Source of the DNA: Channallabes apus
Lineage: Eukaryota > Chordata > Actinopteri > Siluriformes > Clariidae
Reading direction: 5' to 3'
NCBI GenBank assembly: GCA_030522415.1
Contig: CM060107.1
Coordinates: forward strand, 50,671,807-50,735,806
Length of the DNA stretch: 64,000 bases
The position numbers and the translations under genes are program-made. The notes beneath the pieces were generated by a model. The model saw only the letters and a program-made list of their open reading frames with translations, was not told where the DNA came from and did no database searches. This document shows, piece by piece, positions 23,436-34,807 of this stretch. Numbering within the stretch: the stretch's first letter is position 1; each line of letters begins with the position of its first letter.

Positions 23436-26400
23436 GCAATTCATCAGTCACTTTTCAGCATGTACTTAACACTCTGTAAAAAAAAAAGTGTCCAAAGAAA
23501 GTTTCCAAATGAAAAAAATTTGCATTTATCAAGGTCATGCTATAGGTTCTCAATGCGTCTATCCGTGCTGTCATTAATTCACTATTATGCTCACAAGGTC
23601 CAGTGAGATCGGACCAAGTTATTACTATGTCTGATCAGAATTAATACGGAAATTGTGACGGAAAACAGAATTGAAAGGAATACTGACCTGAATGTTAAAT
23701 ATAATAGTAAACAGAATGAATTGTTGGAACCGAATAGACCTGAATCCTGAATAAAATGGGAATAAATGGAAATTGGAACATAACTGGTATGTTGAACAAA
23801 AATTTTTTTCATTCCAGTATGTATACTGTATATACAATGCTGCCTGTGATGTTTATTCATTCATTAATTTTCTATACCGCTTTATCCTTATATACAGGGT
23901 CGCGGGGGGCCTGGAGCCTATCCCAGGAGGCTTAGGGCACAAGGTGGGGTACACCCTGGACAGGGTGCCAATCCATCGCAGGGCACACACACATACACAC
24001 ATTCACACACTCATTCACACACTACGGGCAATTTGGGAACGCTAATTAGCCTAACCTGCATATCTTTGGACTGTGGGAGGAAACCGGAGTACCCGGAGGA
24101 AAAAAGTTCCAAATAGGAATTTAAAAGATTGGTATGTTGAACAGAATTGAATGAAACATGGATGAATGGAACGCTGATGAGAATGGTGAATAGAAAGTTG
24201 AATGGAATGTTTAGTGCATTGGAATGAATTGTGGAACACGATTTCATGTTGAACAGAAAGTCCATTGGAACTGAATGTTAAATGGGATGAATTGCTGACA
24301 GTAATTCAGTGCTGAATGCAAATGGACTGTTGAATATACTGTAACTGAAAGCTGTATGAGATGGTACAACATGTTGAACAGAACTGAACGGAAACTCACG
24401 CTGACTTTAATGGAATATTGACTGAAATGAAACCTGCTGAATGCTAAATGGATGGGAATGAAAATAAACAAATTTAACAAATTAAACAATTTTAACTAAA
24501 TGAAATTCAATATAAGCACTTAATAGAATGGTATGGTGTATTGGAAGGCTGAACAGAACTGACTTCTGAACGGGATGGTAAATAGAGTTGAACAGAATGC
24601 TGACCCAAATGACTTGGCATGGAATGTTGAGTGGAAAGTGATTAGGTAATGGATGTTAAATGGAATGGAATGCTGAATGAAATGTTCATTGTTGAACATA
24701 ATGATTAGGGATCAGTAGGCAGTGTTTATATCACTGTCTGGCCAGGAATTAGATTACTGAATGGATGGGAAGAAAACGTGTGCAGTATAAATAGAGACAA
24801 AGTGATACATTGATAAGAAAGAAGACAGATGAGATAGATGAGAAGATGAGATGAGAAGAAGAACTAGAGGGGGGAAAATTCCTGAAGAAATTTTAAGTGT
24901 GTCTATGCGCGTGGCGGGTCGGTGATGAAACAGCATGTAACCAACAAAAGCCATACCACCCCATCCCCGGATAAGCCGCACGATTTGACACCTCATTCAT
25001 GGGTCAACGACAAATGGTGTTTGACTAGTGGTTAATTGCCCCGCGCGGGGGCAAGTAACTGTCCACGCCTCAGAAACGGCATAGCACTCCATGCCCGAAT
25101 GAGGCGAACGGTTTGACACCTCATTCAAAGGTCTACGACAAATGGTGCTGGACTAGCGGTTAATTGCCCCCTGCTGGGGCAATTAACAGCCCAGCCCCTC
25201 AGACAGGTCACTGCACATCCCTCCCGGATAAGACGCACGATATGACACCTCATTCAAGGGTCTACGACGAACGGTGAGGGACTAGCAGTTAATTGCCCCC
25301 TGCTGGGGCAATTAACAGCCTAGCCCCTCAGAGAGGTCACTGCACACCCCTCCCGGATAACCCGCACGATATCACACCTCATTCATGGGTGTATCACAAA
25401 CGGTGCAGGAATAGCGGCTAAAATGTCAAGTCTATGAGAGTTTAATTGCCCCCGGGGGCAATTAACCGCCCAGACCTTAGAAATGTCATAGCACCTCCTC
25501 TCCCGGATAAGCCGCACGATTTGACATGGCAGTCATGGGTCTACGACAAACATTCCAAGTTGGTCTCAATGTTAAGTCTATGAGCGGTTAATTGCCCCCT
25601 GCGGGGGCAATTAACCGCCCAGCCCCTCAGAAAAGTCATAGCACCCCATTGCCGAATCAGGCGAACGGTTTGACACCTCATTCGTGGATCAACGACAAAC
25701 TAATTATTCGAAAAAATTCCCCATTCAAAGTCTATGGGGCAATTGTGAAGACCTCTCTTGCCCCGGGGGTAAAACTTATACCCTCGTTCGGGGTATCCTC
25801 TGACACAGGGTGCAAACCTCTTCAAACCAGGTGAATTTCACGTTTCTACAAAATTCCCTCTCTGCGCTACAACCTGTCAAATAAAAAATTCCATAGAGAT
25901 GAATGGGGAAAAATGGGGTACTTTTTTGGGAATTTCGGGAATACCGCGTGATGCACCCCTTAGAAAAGTCATAGCACACCATTCCCGATCGGGCCGCACG
26001 AAACGATGTAACATACGTGTAGGTTTTCTCAAAACTGCGGGACGAGAAACGTTTCAAAATTTTAGGCGGAAGAAGAACTATAATAATAATAATAATAATA
26101 AAAAGAAGAAAAAACCCTTTTTCGATTTTCAAAATCAGTTTTTTGGGAATTGCGGGCAAACGGTGCGTCGGATCGCTTCGGGAGCCGATGTTCCATAAGC
26201 TCTCCCGATCGAGCCGGACGCGATGGTGTATGATTCGTGGCCGTCGGACCAAAGCTCTCCGGCGTGGGAGCGTCCAAAGTTTCGGGATGAATAGTAATAA
26301 GTGGTCTATTCCATAGACACACTTAATAAATGATGGTGGTGAGAATGATACTTACTGGCCTCCAGATCCGTTAACAGGAGCAGTTTTTCTGATGCACTCC

Positions 26401-27275
26401 TCTCTTTCAGAACTTTCTGCATGGAGAGGGAAATAAAATGTTGAATAGAAAAATCGCACTTGAACGCTTTCCAAATTGAATTCAAATCATAGATTGATGT
26501 GTATCATCAAGCTGTCCAACAGCCCAGTCCTACGGAAAGCTCGAAACACTCACCATGCGGGTTATTACCCGAGCCACCAGCCGGACCGTCTCTGAAGGAC
26601 ACCAGCTCTCCCCGAACGAACACATCGCTGAGCATTCCAGCTTGTGCATCGCCCAGTCGCTTTTCTAAAAAATGCACATGATTATTATCTAGTTAGTTCT
26701 CTTAAAGCACATGATAAACAAACACTTCAAATGGGGTTAATATGGATACAGAATCTGTACATGAACTTGTGAGGAGACCCAGACTCTTAAAACAAGTACT
26801 GTAGAATGAACTGGACCAGGTATAGTCTATGTGCGAAAAACACTGTATATTGTAATACACTTCACACTGTATCTCAGCTCTGGAGGATGACAAACTAGCT
26901 AAAAATCTAAACTACAACTATTCAATGTTAGTTTTGACCTACCTGTACTTTACTGCACTATGCTATATTTATATAGTACACTATGCTGTATCACAGCTTT
27001 GGAGCTTGACAGGAAAAAAAAAACTTAGTCTTGATCTCCCTGAGACATGGTTATGGATTTTATCAAAATTGGATGATGTTGAATTTTCACACCCCTGTGT
27101 TAATCCTGACATCCATAATGCACTGTGTGAATTTGGTTACTGATGTATATGGTATTGATGTAGTGTATTATTGGTAAATTATTGGTTTATTATTGTAGTG
27201 GTATAGTGTAATATTAGCATAGTATAAGTATAGAATACTATTTGTATAGCATAGTGTTAGTTAGTGTTGTATACA

Positions 27276-27335
<60 letters not shown>

Positions 27336-30300
27336 ATTATTTTTATTATGATATGGTATTGGTAAGTACTGTATAGTATAATATTAGTCTAGTATAGTAT
27401 TGGTATAGTATGGAATTTGTATCTGTGAAGGTTGCCCACTAGAGGGTAGAGACCTGCACTCCCGAAATTTGATGGGTGAATGCGGGTGCGGGCGGGAAGG
27501 TCCTCATGTATGTGCGGGATGCGGGAGAATAACATTAATCGCGGGACTCCCGCAAAATGGAATTATCTTAAAATTATTTATCTACTCAGTAGCGGTTCTA
27601 TACTCAATTGCTCCCCGCCCTTCCCGCAAACCCCCCCCCACTCAGCGCCACGTTACCCCCCAGAATGTTGCGGAAGCGGGCAGGAGCGGGACGGAAAAAT
27701 CCGTCCCGCGCAGGTCTCTACTAGAGGGTACTGTGTCTAAGTTGTAGTTTTTTGTATGTAGACTCAGTTTCCCAGAAGGCTCCTCGGTCAGTTACGCGGA
27801 TGCTCACCTGAACTGAGGAAGCTCATTAGCATTGTTATAAATACCTGTTTGTTCTGGGAAACTGGGTCGAGCATTAATTTCAGTTCTGTTGAGTGGGTTT
27901 TGTTTGATCTGGTTTTGTTTTAGTTTGTTTTGATGACTTTATGGAGCTTTAAGTTAAGTTTGTTTCTATTAAGATGTCTTTGTGTCTCCTAGCAGGATTA
28001 GCTTCTAGGAGAATTAGCCTTTTGTGTTTACCCTCATGTGTAAGTAACCCCCATTGCATGTTTAGTTATCAGTCTGTACAAATACTAATGAGGGCACTAC
28101 TAACATGTTTAATCTTAGTCTATCTAGTCTTCAAGTCTGTCTAGTCTCATCGTCTGATTAGCTCTTAGTCTGTGTAGGTACTAAACTGGGCCCGGTTTCT
28201 CGAAAGCTTCTTATCGCTAAGTAGTTCTTAAGTTGTACCTTAACCTCTCTCTCTAACGTTATGGCGCATTTCCCGAAACGTTCTTACGCTAAGTATCTCT
28301 TAGCTAAGTCACACGTTCGTAAGGTTGGTCTGGACCAACCTTAACTCATTCTTAGCGTAGTTTCTGCTCAAGACGCTTCTGGGTGATTGTAATGCTTAAT
28401 ACCCCTATCATATACCCCTATTATACCCCTATCTCACCTGTGCTGTCTCGCGTAGTGTCCGTAAGTAGGGTTCATCATGATTCACCCCGAGTTTTTGCGC
28501 TGTGATTCCGTTTCCATCTTTCCATCTTAATTTTTTTGCTGGTCCTCGCGGAAGCTTGCAGAACTTCGCGGAATGTTAAAGGAATGTTGCGGGCAATCGC
28601 GGCAGCTCACGGAGATGAGTCAGGCCACACAGGTGAGAGAGGGGTATTAGGCACCGTGATCCGCCTCGAGTGACCGCCTGACGGTCCATAAAGATCTGCA
28701 AGGTCCGCGAGCTTCCGCATGTTAAACGTGTTAACGTGGTAAAATAGAAACGTAACCATGGCACCAAAACTCGCGCTGAATCATGATGAACCGCACTTAT
28801 GGCCCCGCGTAGGTGAGACAGGGGTATTAAACCTCCACTCTGTCATCTCATCGTATTCATTCCATAAGTGCGCTATACAACTCCAACAATTGACATGTTT
28901 CACATTGTTTCTGAAGCTGGTGAAGAGCTCTTCACTAGTGTTATCAGCTGTTTGTCAAAGTGATTGTATACCCGGTTCGTTTCACCGCCACAGCTTACAT
29001 GAAAATATTAGCGACAGTTTGGTGATTTAATTTATATATTTGTATATTATGGCATGTTATTGATTAAGTTAACCCATGTTGAAATAAACGCTATAAAAAG
29101 AATTTAGTGCAATGTTTAATTTGCATATAAAGTGCCGTCTTTCTTAATGCTGTCATGCAAAAGGAGTCAAAAATCGATTCCTGAGCCACCGATGTCCGCT
29201 AATTCAGGACCTTCACTGTAGACAGCGCCGCGTAACGTCGGACGTAAGAGGCAGCGACTTAAGAAGACTCATAAGAGACAGTTCGAGAAATACACTTAGA
29301 AAAGTTATCACTTAACGTAAGATGTATCTTAAGAGTCTTCTTAGCACGCAAATAGTGTTCGTTATCGAGAAACCGGGCCCTGTTTAGCCACTAACCTTTA
29401 GAGTTCTTAGTCTGTTTCATACCTAGTCTGCTGTGTACCTTGTCTGTTCATCCCTTGGGTCTCAGGCTACTAGCCTGTTTAGCCATTAGTCTGATTAGCT
29501 ACTAGCTAGCTTAGCAGCTAATGGGCGTAACAGCTAGTAGACCTAGCCAAGCCTGTCTTGTGTTTGTTTATCCCTTGCATGTATAGTCCCTTGTGTTTAG
29601 TCCTCTAGTCTGTTTAGTGTGTCTTGTCTCGTCCAGTCTGTATCCCATGTCTGTATTGTATCAGTGTGTGTAATCCCTAGTCTTATGTCTAAGTGTTTTG
29701 AGTTCTGTTTGTAGCACGTTCCACATTTTTAGCCAACTTCCTTTGTTCATGTTTTGTTCATGTTTGTTTGGATTATGATTATTAAAGACTCTTTTGTTAC
29801 ACCTCATCCCCCTCTGCGCCTATGCCTCACCAACCATGCCCACAGTCCTACACCTACTGTAACAGTACGTGACAGTATAGGACATTATTGACACAATATT
29901 GGCATATTCTAATCTAAATTAAGTACAGTAGAAAAAATAATTTAAAAATATTAGTTATTAGACCTGACATGCTTCAGGCTACCCCCTTACTGCAAAATTT
30001 AATTAAATAAAAAAGTAATTATTTCACTAAATTTATGGTATAAGATATGGAGGTCAAGACTAAAAGCATGTAGTATGGTGTAGTATAGTACAATATAGTA
30101 TAGGGTATTATGATGTATGGTACAGTATAGTGAAATAGAATAAGAATGAATTACATAGGAAAGTTTAGCCATTTAAATATACAGTAAAATATGGTACAGC
30201 ACTACATAGAATGCTAGAGTATTATGTCGGACTTTAAATGAAAATAATGAAAATAAACAAATTCATAAATGCATATTTCTAAAAGTAGTATTGTTAAAAC

Positions 30301-31967
30301 ATAGTATTAGTGTAGTGGTTTATTGGTACAAAATTGTATTAGTGTGATTTTGAATAATTGTATTAAAGAGCATTTATGGATCATTGTATTTGTTAAGCAC
30401 AATATAATATAGCATAGCGTAACACAGGAGCGTACAACATAATGTAGTACAACATGGTGTAATACAGCATAGTGTAGTACAGTGCAGTATAGTACAGTGT
30501 AGTGTTGTACTGTATAATATACAGTAGCATAGCTATGATTAGTTTTGTCAATTCTCTAGAGCTGCAATATGAACCACTGTACTATCATGTACTATAATAT
30601 GCTATACTGACATATTATACTGTACATTGTACAATTCCAATACTATTCCACACAAATGCTTAACTATACAAATATTATGCTACACCAATAATGGGCTATA
30701 CCAACACCATAATAAACCAACACTATACTATCCGAATACTATACAGTACCATACTGATACTATATGTCACTAAAACTATATTATAATAATATTGTGCCAG
30801 TACCAATACCTTACTAATACTATACAATAATATATTACATTAAGACTGTACTATACAGCTAATACAATTAACAATACAAATGTAGACCAATACTAAACCA
30901 ATGTTACACTATATTAATTCAACTTTTTACCAAAGAAAATCTGTCCTTATACTATACTGTACTGGTCCTATAATATACCTACAGTACACTATACTGTGCT
31001 ATACTATAAGTGTACTATATTTATACTATACTTATATTTTACTATACTTAAATCAGTCAATATCAATATAACATGATACTATATTAATTAATGATACTAC
31101 AACACTACATTTAAATCATAATAAGATAGTACTATACTAAACCAACAGTATATTAAACCAGTGATACTGTATATTGTCCTATGCTTATAGATACCTGCAT
31201 TCTGTACAGTTCTATAGGATTTTTTTTATTGTACCTATTTTATTTACTGTCTCTGGGGCAAATATTACTCAAAGTAAAAGTAGAAGTTATGTACTTGAGT
31301 AAAACTTAACTTTAATATAAAAAGTATGGTGCTAGTGTTACAGTAGCTTATAGTAAATTTTTTCATAATAAAAATCTCTATCTCTCTCTCTCTCTCTGCT
31401 TCCTGATTGTCTGAGACCAGCTCCGCTTCTGATTTCAAACACCTGTTACGTTATTACACATTTCCCGAAGGAAAGGGAATTCATGGAATTATGCCTCATA
31501 CTCAACAGGTGGCAGAATCCTCGCTTCAAATACTACACACCACTGACGACAGGTTACGCGATGCCATGCAGAAATGTAAGGAAGTAAAAGCACAGATATT
31601 CCGCAGTACTTTTGATCTGAGTAACAGTAAAAAGGTGCAGAAATGTGAAATATGTACTCGATTACAGAAACGAAGTTCATGTACTCAGTTACATTCCACC
31701 TTCCACACTACACTACATTTCTGCTCACATTAATCAATAATAGCGAGTCTCCTACACACCAGAATTCTTTTGTAAACCAGAATCATCTTCTAAGTACAGT
31801 GCTTGTTTTGCCATCTGTTTGAAAGAGCTTTTTGCGTGGAAATTAAAGTTCTTACCTGACATTCCACGTTGCAGTAAAACGCTTTCTTGCATTTTCCACA
31901 TTTAGAAAGACCCTCTTTCCTATAGGAAAAAAAAAACACAAGATGCATTTTTCACAGACGAGTCATG

Positions 31968-32007
<40 letters not shown>

Positions 32008-34807
32008 CTCTACCAATGGTCATTGGGCCAAGAGCATATGGCACACACACGCACACACACACATAATTCAGCTATGACATGGCTGCCAAAACACACACAC
32101 TTAGACTGGTGCAGTATTACACCACATGGTACTGTGTGCCTGCACAGAGGCCAGAATAACACACTTTTATCGCACTGCAGGATGAAAATACCCAGCGGCA
32201 TATTTAGCAAGCGCAGACACCACAAGCGGCAGATGAAAGTATGGCACGTTCCTATAGTGTAACATAAGCGCTGAGAAGAAAACAAAATCGCAAACTCTGT
32301 CTCATTGTATTATTCATGCTAAGGATCTCTTTTCTTTCTCTCTGGCACCAATGACACCATGGCCATTAGCAGATGGTGTCCAAAAACTGATCCTGGATCA
32401 GCGACAACATCGACAATCGATTCCCCTTCAAATATTGAACCTATTCAAAACGTAGCAATGTCGCTTAGCTATGGTGGTCCCTTTCACACTCCGCATCTGT
32501 TTAAGACATTTGTCGCTCTGTGGGTGTGAGGAAGCGTTTGACTTTTCTAGCCTTGATTACCACAAAGCGAAAAACAAAGACTGCGATATATTTAGACGTG
32601 ACCTTTGACTGGCATTTGACTGGCATCTCAGGAACATCACTAGGTGTACTGTCCTGTCATGTTAACTTAGACATCACTGAGACGCGTAGAAACGTGTAAA
32701 AACACAAACACAATAAAAATTTACACACAATTATGGACATAAGATGAAGAGGAAGTAATTAAAACCTGCCACTAGTGAACATGAGCAGACTGGATCATCC
32801 TCCCTACACAGCTGCAATAAGTGGTTCAGTAAAGCGTTGCAGTATTGTTATTATTCCACTCCAGTGCACTCAGGAGCACTCAAACAGGGGTAATTAGGTT
32901 GCCTCTGCAATGCAGTAATCAGGATGCATGACACTTCCGCACACATTCTTCACTTTCCCTTGAAGGTGAGAATCCAGGATGATTAGGCCCTGTCCTATTT
33001 CTTCCCTCTCATGCTCTTGCTCTGACTCCCTACCTGCCAGAAAAGAAAAAAAAATCTGTGAACGAGAGATTGCATTAGGACAGAATGCCTCGAGCTTTTA
33101 ACGTCCTTACCACCTGGATACCACAAAACTCTCCAAGGAGGCGAAGGGACTGTAAAAAAACATTAAGCTTTTCTAAAAAGCCAAAAGGGTTAAGCAACGT
33201 AGGCAGCACGGAGGCTTAGTGGTTAGCACTCTCGCCTTCCAACTCAATGTTCCGGGTTCAATTTCCTCCTGTGCTTGGTGGGTTTCCTCTGGGTTTTCTG
33301 GTTTCCTCCCACAGTCCAAAGAAATGCGGATTGGACTAATCAGCATCTCAAACTACCCGTAGTGTGCCCTGCGATGGATTGGTACCCCGCCTTCTGCTCT
33401 ACGTCTCCTGTGATAGGCTCCTGCATACAGAATAAAGTGGTATATAGGATGCGTGAGTGAGTTAGGCAAAGTATATGACTGCTCTTGGGACATTTTATTT
33501 TGTCCACATGACCTAATTTTTGCTTCTCTGATGATTTACTGATCCTCTCTCCCACCCTATTTACTACAGACCGGGCTATTTTTAGCAGACGGATCCATTT
33601 GGTAATTATGCCTGAAATCCCATAATGCACCATAACACAGTACACAGTCCAAATGACATACGATGCACGATGAGACACAACTTGTCATGTTATTGAGAAA
33701 CCCTCCAACCTTGTGATCAATCAGAATCAAGAATTCCAATGCAAAGAGATAATAATACTGTATATACTATGATATACTGTGAGTATATCATATATCATAA
33801 TCATACTGTAGATCATGAACTGAATATAGTGTCATAAATATTCATAGACAATAAGTTCACCACAGTTTTCTCCGCACCAGTCCTCCGCTCTAGCAGAAGA
33901 AGCAGAGCCCACTGTGTTACATGGTGCATTACCACATATTGCTTCACTATACTGTAGGTAATACATCCAAACCAGTGCAGGAACTCGAGCCAGAAATATC
34001 TTTTACGGAGACCGGCTGTGCTTAGGCCATGCCCAACTGTGGTCATGTGTAACCAGACCTCTGCACTCAACAGCAGCTGTCTCGAATCGAGGATAATTTC
34101 TGTCTTATGAATATTTCATGTAAACTTAATGTGACATTATCACGAGCGTGGTCCTGCATAGGCAAAGCCAGTTCATGTCTCGTCTCATGAGACGCTTCTT
34201 TCATGACACACTGATGTAATGTAATGTAAAGATGTATACAGTACCATGCTTGGTGCAATATCAGACCAAATGTGAGTAAACAGGCTAGAGAGAATAAAAG
34301 CATGGCTGCATTAATCCTAAGGAACTTGTGCATGTGGATTTGTTAAGGTTTCATGACCAGTGCATTAATGACAACTCTAGGCTTTAACACAATACAAAGG
34401 GGTGAAATGATCAAAGAAAAAAAAGAAAGAAAGAAAAACCGTTACACTCTTTAAACGTAACCTAGGATGGAACAAAGCACGCGCGCAGTCCGTACGCAAA
34501 GGCGCGTGAACACTGTAAAGCGCAGCAACGCATCCAAGCCCCAGCATGCATGCACGCGCGGTGCGACGGCCAGTTCTAATACACACCATCCTGATCCTTA
34601 ATGCATACTGTATGCGTGCACGTCGAGGTCTCACCTCGCGAAGCAGTGCTCGCACGTGTAGCTGCGCTCGCTCACAGACAGCACGTGTGAGTACGCGGGG
34701 CACGCGAAGATCAGCTCGCCCACCCGGTAGGCTCTGTGCGCGCGCAGCCCCCTGCCTTTCCCGGGGCTCTCGAACCGCTCCAGACCGGCAATGCCATCCG
34801 CAGTCAT
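18828..34807 (-). CDS. smyd2: smyd2, SET and MYND domain lysine methyltransferase (complete, 12 exons)
   Basis: Twelve exons on the - strand, in transcript order: 34635-34807 (ATG at 34805-34807), 31856-31919, 26554-26664, 26356-26416, 23005-23129, 22734-22801, 22541-22643, 22243-22353, 21991-22114, 21664-21838, 19078-19186 and 18828-18914 (TAA at 18828-18830). They total 1311 nt, or 436 codons plus stop, against 433 residues in human SMYD2. Exon 1 carries the SAM-binding GKGRGL motif. Exons 2-3 carry the MYND zinc-finger cysteines ([10 protein letters not shown]). Exon 7 has the SET motif NHSCCPN, and exon 8 has [12 protein letters not shown] followed by the post-SET CDCKEC. Exons 10-12 form the C-terminal helical domain. 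All introns are GT-AG except intron 9, which reads as a U12-type AT-AC intron. From family knowledge, SMYD2 mono-methylates lysines on p53, RB and other proteins in cytosol and nucleus. Several residues (VLSVSER, LDFPDH.ALLTLF) recall zebrafish smyd2b, so this may be the b paralog. The gene converges on ptpn14. Confidence 0.95.
19321..19392 (+). repeat. Common teleost SINE/LINE tail fragment
   Basis: The segment has gtaaagctgctttgggacaa followed by gtgctatacaaatacaattt. This 3' tail is dispersed in many teleost genomes, usually attached to a longer element. Here only the tail remains, directly next to the LINE 3' end. The family is from memory. Confidence 0.5.
19393..20915 (-). pseudogene. 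Broken non-LTR retrotransposon (LINE) reverse transcriptase, probably RTE-like
   Basis: The - strand encodes reverse-transcriptase blocks in order: [12 protein letters not shown] near 20800, [16 protein letters not shown] near 20625, [10 protein letters not shown] near 20500, and [13 protein letters not shown] (catalytic FADD box) near 20130. These are followed by [12 protein letters not shown] and a C-terminal WFGHVQRRD segment near 19590. The first frame stops at 20083 where part of the coding sequence is missing, and a second shift lies near 19710. The endonuclease part is absent, so the copy is also 5'-truncated. It lies in smyd2 intron 10 in the same orientation as the gene. The RTE assignment is tentative. 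Confidence 0.85.
21044..21523 (-). mobile_element. mariner-type transposon remnant in smyd2 intron 10
   Basis: The left end gttcaagtcaaaccaagact is inverted at the right end (aagtcctggtttgacttg), giving imperfect terminal inverted repeats about 480 bp apart. The - strand near 21219-21310 encodes [15 protein letters not shown], which resembles the mariner motif PYSPDLAPSDFHLF around the third catalytic residue. The rest of the transposase is deleted. It lies about 140 bp from smyd2 exon 10. A second fragment of this family is at 41312-41425. Confidence 0.7.
21839..21990 (-). other. smyd2: smyd2 intron 9, U12-type AT-AC (minor spliceosome) intron
   Basis: Read on the - strand, the intron begins ATATCCTTTT at 21990, which is the U12 5' splice-site consensus. 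It contains CCTTGAC at 21855-21849, with the branch A at 21850. It ends in AC at 21840-21839, 11 nt after the branch A. Joining 21991 to 21838 gives ...[15 protein letters not shown], which matches the vertebrate SMYD2 peptide KTPSELLEICE or KSPSELLEICE in length and phase. No GT donor near the exon 9 end keeps the frame. The motifs are seen directly; minor-spliceosome use is inferred. Confidence 0.85.
22809..22880. repeat. (TG)36 microsatellite at the smyd2 exon 6 acceptor
   Basis: A pure run of 36 dinucleotides. In the smyd2 sense strand it reads (CA)36 and stops 7 nt before the exon 6 boundary at 22801, where the acceptor is aaacgcag. Confidence 0.97.
23370..23434. repeat. (AAC)n/(AAT)n compound microsatellite in smyd2 intron 4
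   Basis: A run of caa units passes into taa units over about 65 bp. Confidence 0.95.
23852..24106 (-). mobile_element. tRNA-derived SINE (Mermaid-like), - orientation, truncated before the tRNA-like end
   Basis: It runs from ttcattcattaattttctat through gggtcgcggggggcctggag and ggacagggtgccaatccatc to gtacccggaggaaa, where it stops. It is close in sequence to the copy at 62627-62905. Confidence 0.75.
24110..24720. repeat. Degenerate GAATG/TGAAT pentamer array in smyd2 intron 4
   Basis: About 600 bp are built from slightly varied words such as gaatgttgaa, ggaatgctgaa and tgaacagaa. The phase is lost and the copies are diverged, so it is an old simple-repeat expansion. Confidence 0.7.
24897..26322. 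mobile_element. TTAA-flanked non-autonomous DNA transposon (piggyBac/Kolobok-like)
   Basis: TTAA lies at both ends (24893-24896 and 26323-26326). The terminal inverted repeats are GTGTGTCTATG on the left and CATAGACACAC on the right. The 1426-bp interior has no transposase. It holds a tandem array of hairpins (25000-25620), an (AAT)n plus (GAA)n patch near 26080, and a GC-rich right end. It sits in smyd2 intron 4; its edge is 33 bp from exon 4 (26356). Confidence 0.8.
25000..25620. repeat. Tandem array of palindromic hairpin units inside the TTAA element
   Basis: Five units with spacings of about 128, 129, 153 and 146 bp start at 25031, 25159, 25288, 25441 and 25587. Each contains an inverted repeat of the form GTTAATTGCCCC...GGGGCAATTAAC, nearly perfect in four of the five. 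Between hairpins the units share gacacctcattcatgggt, a ctacgacaaa word and cccggataagccgcacgat. Confidence 0.85.
27278..27329. repeat. (TA)n microsatellite in smyd2 intron 2
   Basis: A TA run of about 50 bp, followed by AT-rich degenerate tagta words. Confidence 0.95.
27447..27720. mobile_element. hAT MITE with perfect 8-bp target duplication
   Basis: The duplication CTAGAGGG lies at 27439-27446 and 27721-27728. The 11-bp terminal inverted repeats TAGAGACCTGC / GCAGGTCTCTA are perfect. The 274-bp interior is GC-rich with several cgggagcggg-type words and has no coding potential. Confidence 0.88.
28188..29380. mobile_element. Long DNA transposon relic with GGGCCCGG ends (PIF/Harbinger-like, tentative)
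   Basis: The ends are inverted: GGGCCCGGTTTCTCGA at 28188 and TCGAGAAACCGGGCCC ending at 29380. Subterminal regions carry repeated variants of ttcttacgctaagta and acttaagaa on both sides. The 1193-bp interior contains two related segments with gaacttcgcgg and ggtgagacaggggtatta but no recognisable transposase. The target duplication is unclear, so the superfamily is uncertain. Confidence 0.65.
29990..31190. repeat. Degenerate TAGTA/TATAC pentamer array in smyd2 intron 2
   Basis: About 1.2 kb are dominated by words such as tagtatagta, acagtatagt, tactatacta and caatactat. The strand bias switches near 30550: before it tagta dominates, after it tacta/taca. Similar words occur at 27150-27440. 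Confidence 0.65.
31971..32003. repeat. (CA)n microsatellite in smyd2 intron 1
   Basis: An almost pure CA run of about 33 bp close to exon 2 (31856-31919). Confidence 0.95.
33199..33465 (+). mobile_element. tRNA-derived SINE (Mermaid-like), + orientation
   Basis: It starts at aggcagcacggaggcttagt, contains ggtgggtttcctctgggttt and gccctgcgatggattggtac, and ends at gcgtgagtgag. It lies in smyd2 intron 1. Confidence 0.75.

Noticed and set aside
25000..25620. CRISPR-like array (regular palindromic repeats with spacers)
   Set aside because: Eukaryotic intron, spacers are related to each other, and the array is inside a TTAA-flanked transposon.
31407..31733. 108-codon + strand frame in smyd2 intron 2
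   Set aside because: No recognisable motif, and no acceptor or donor that would link it to a gene.
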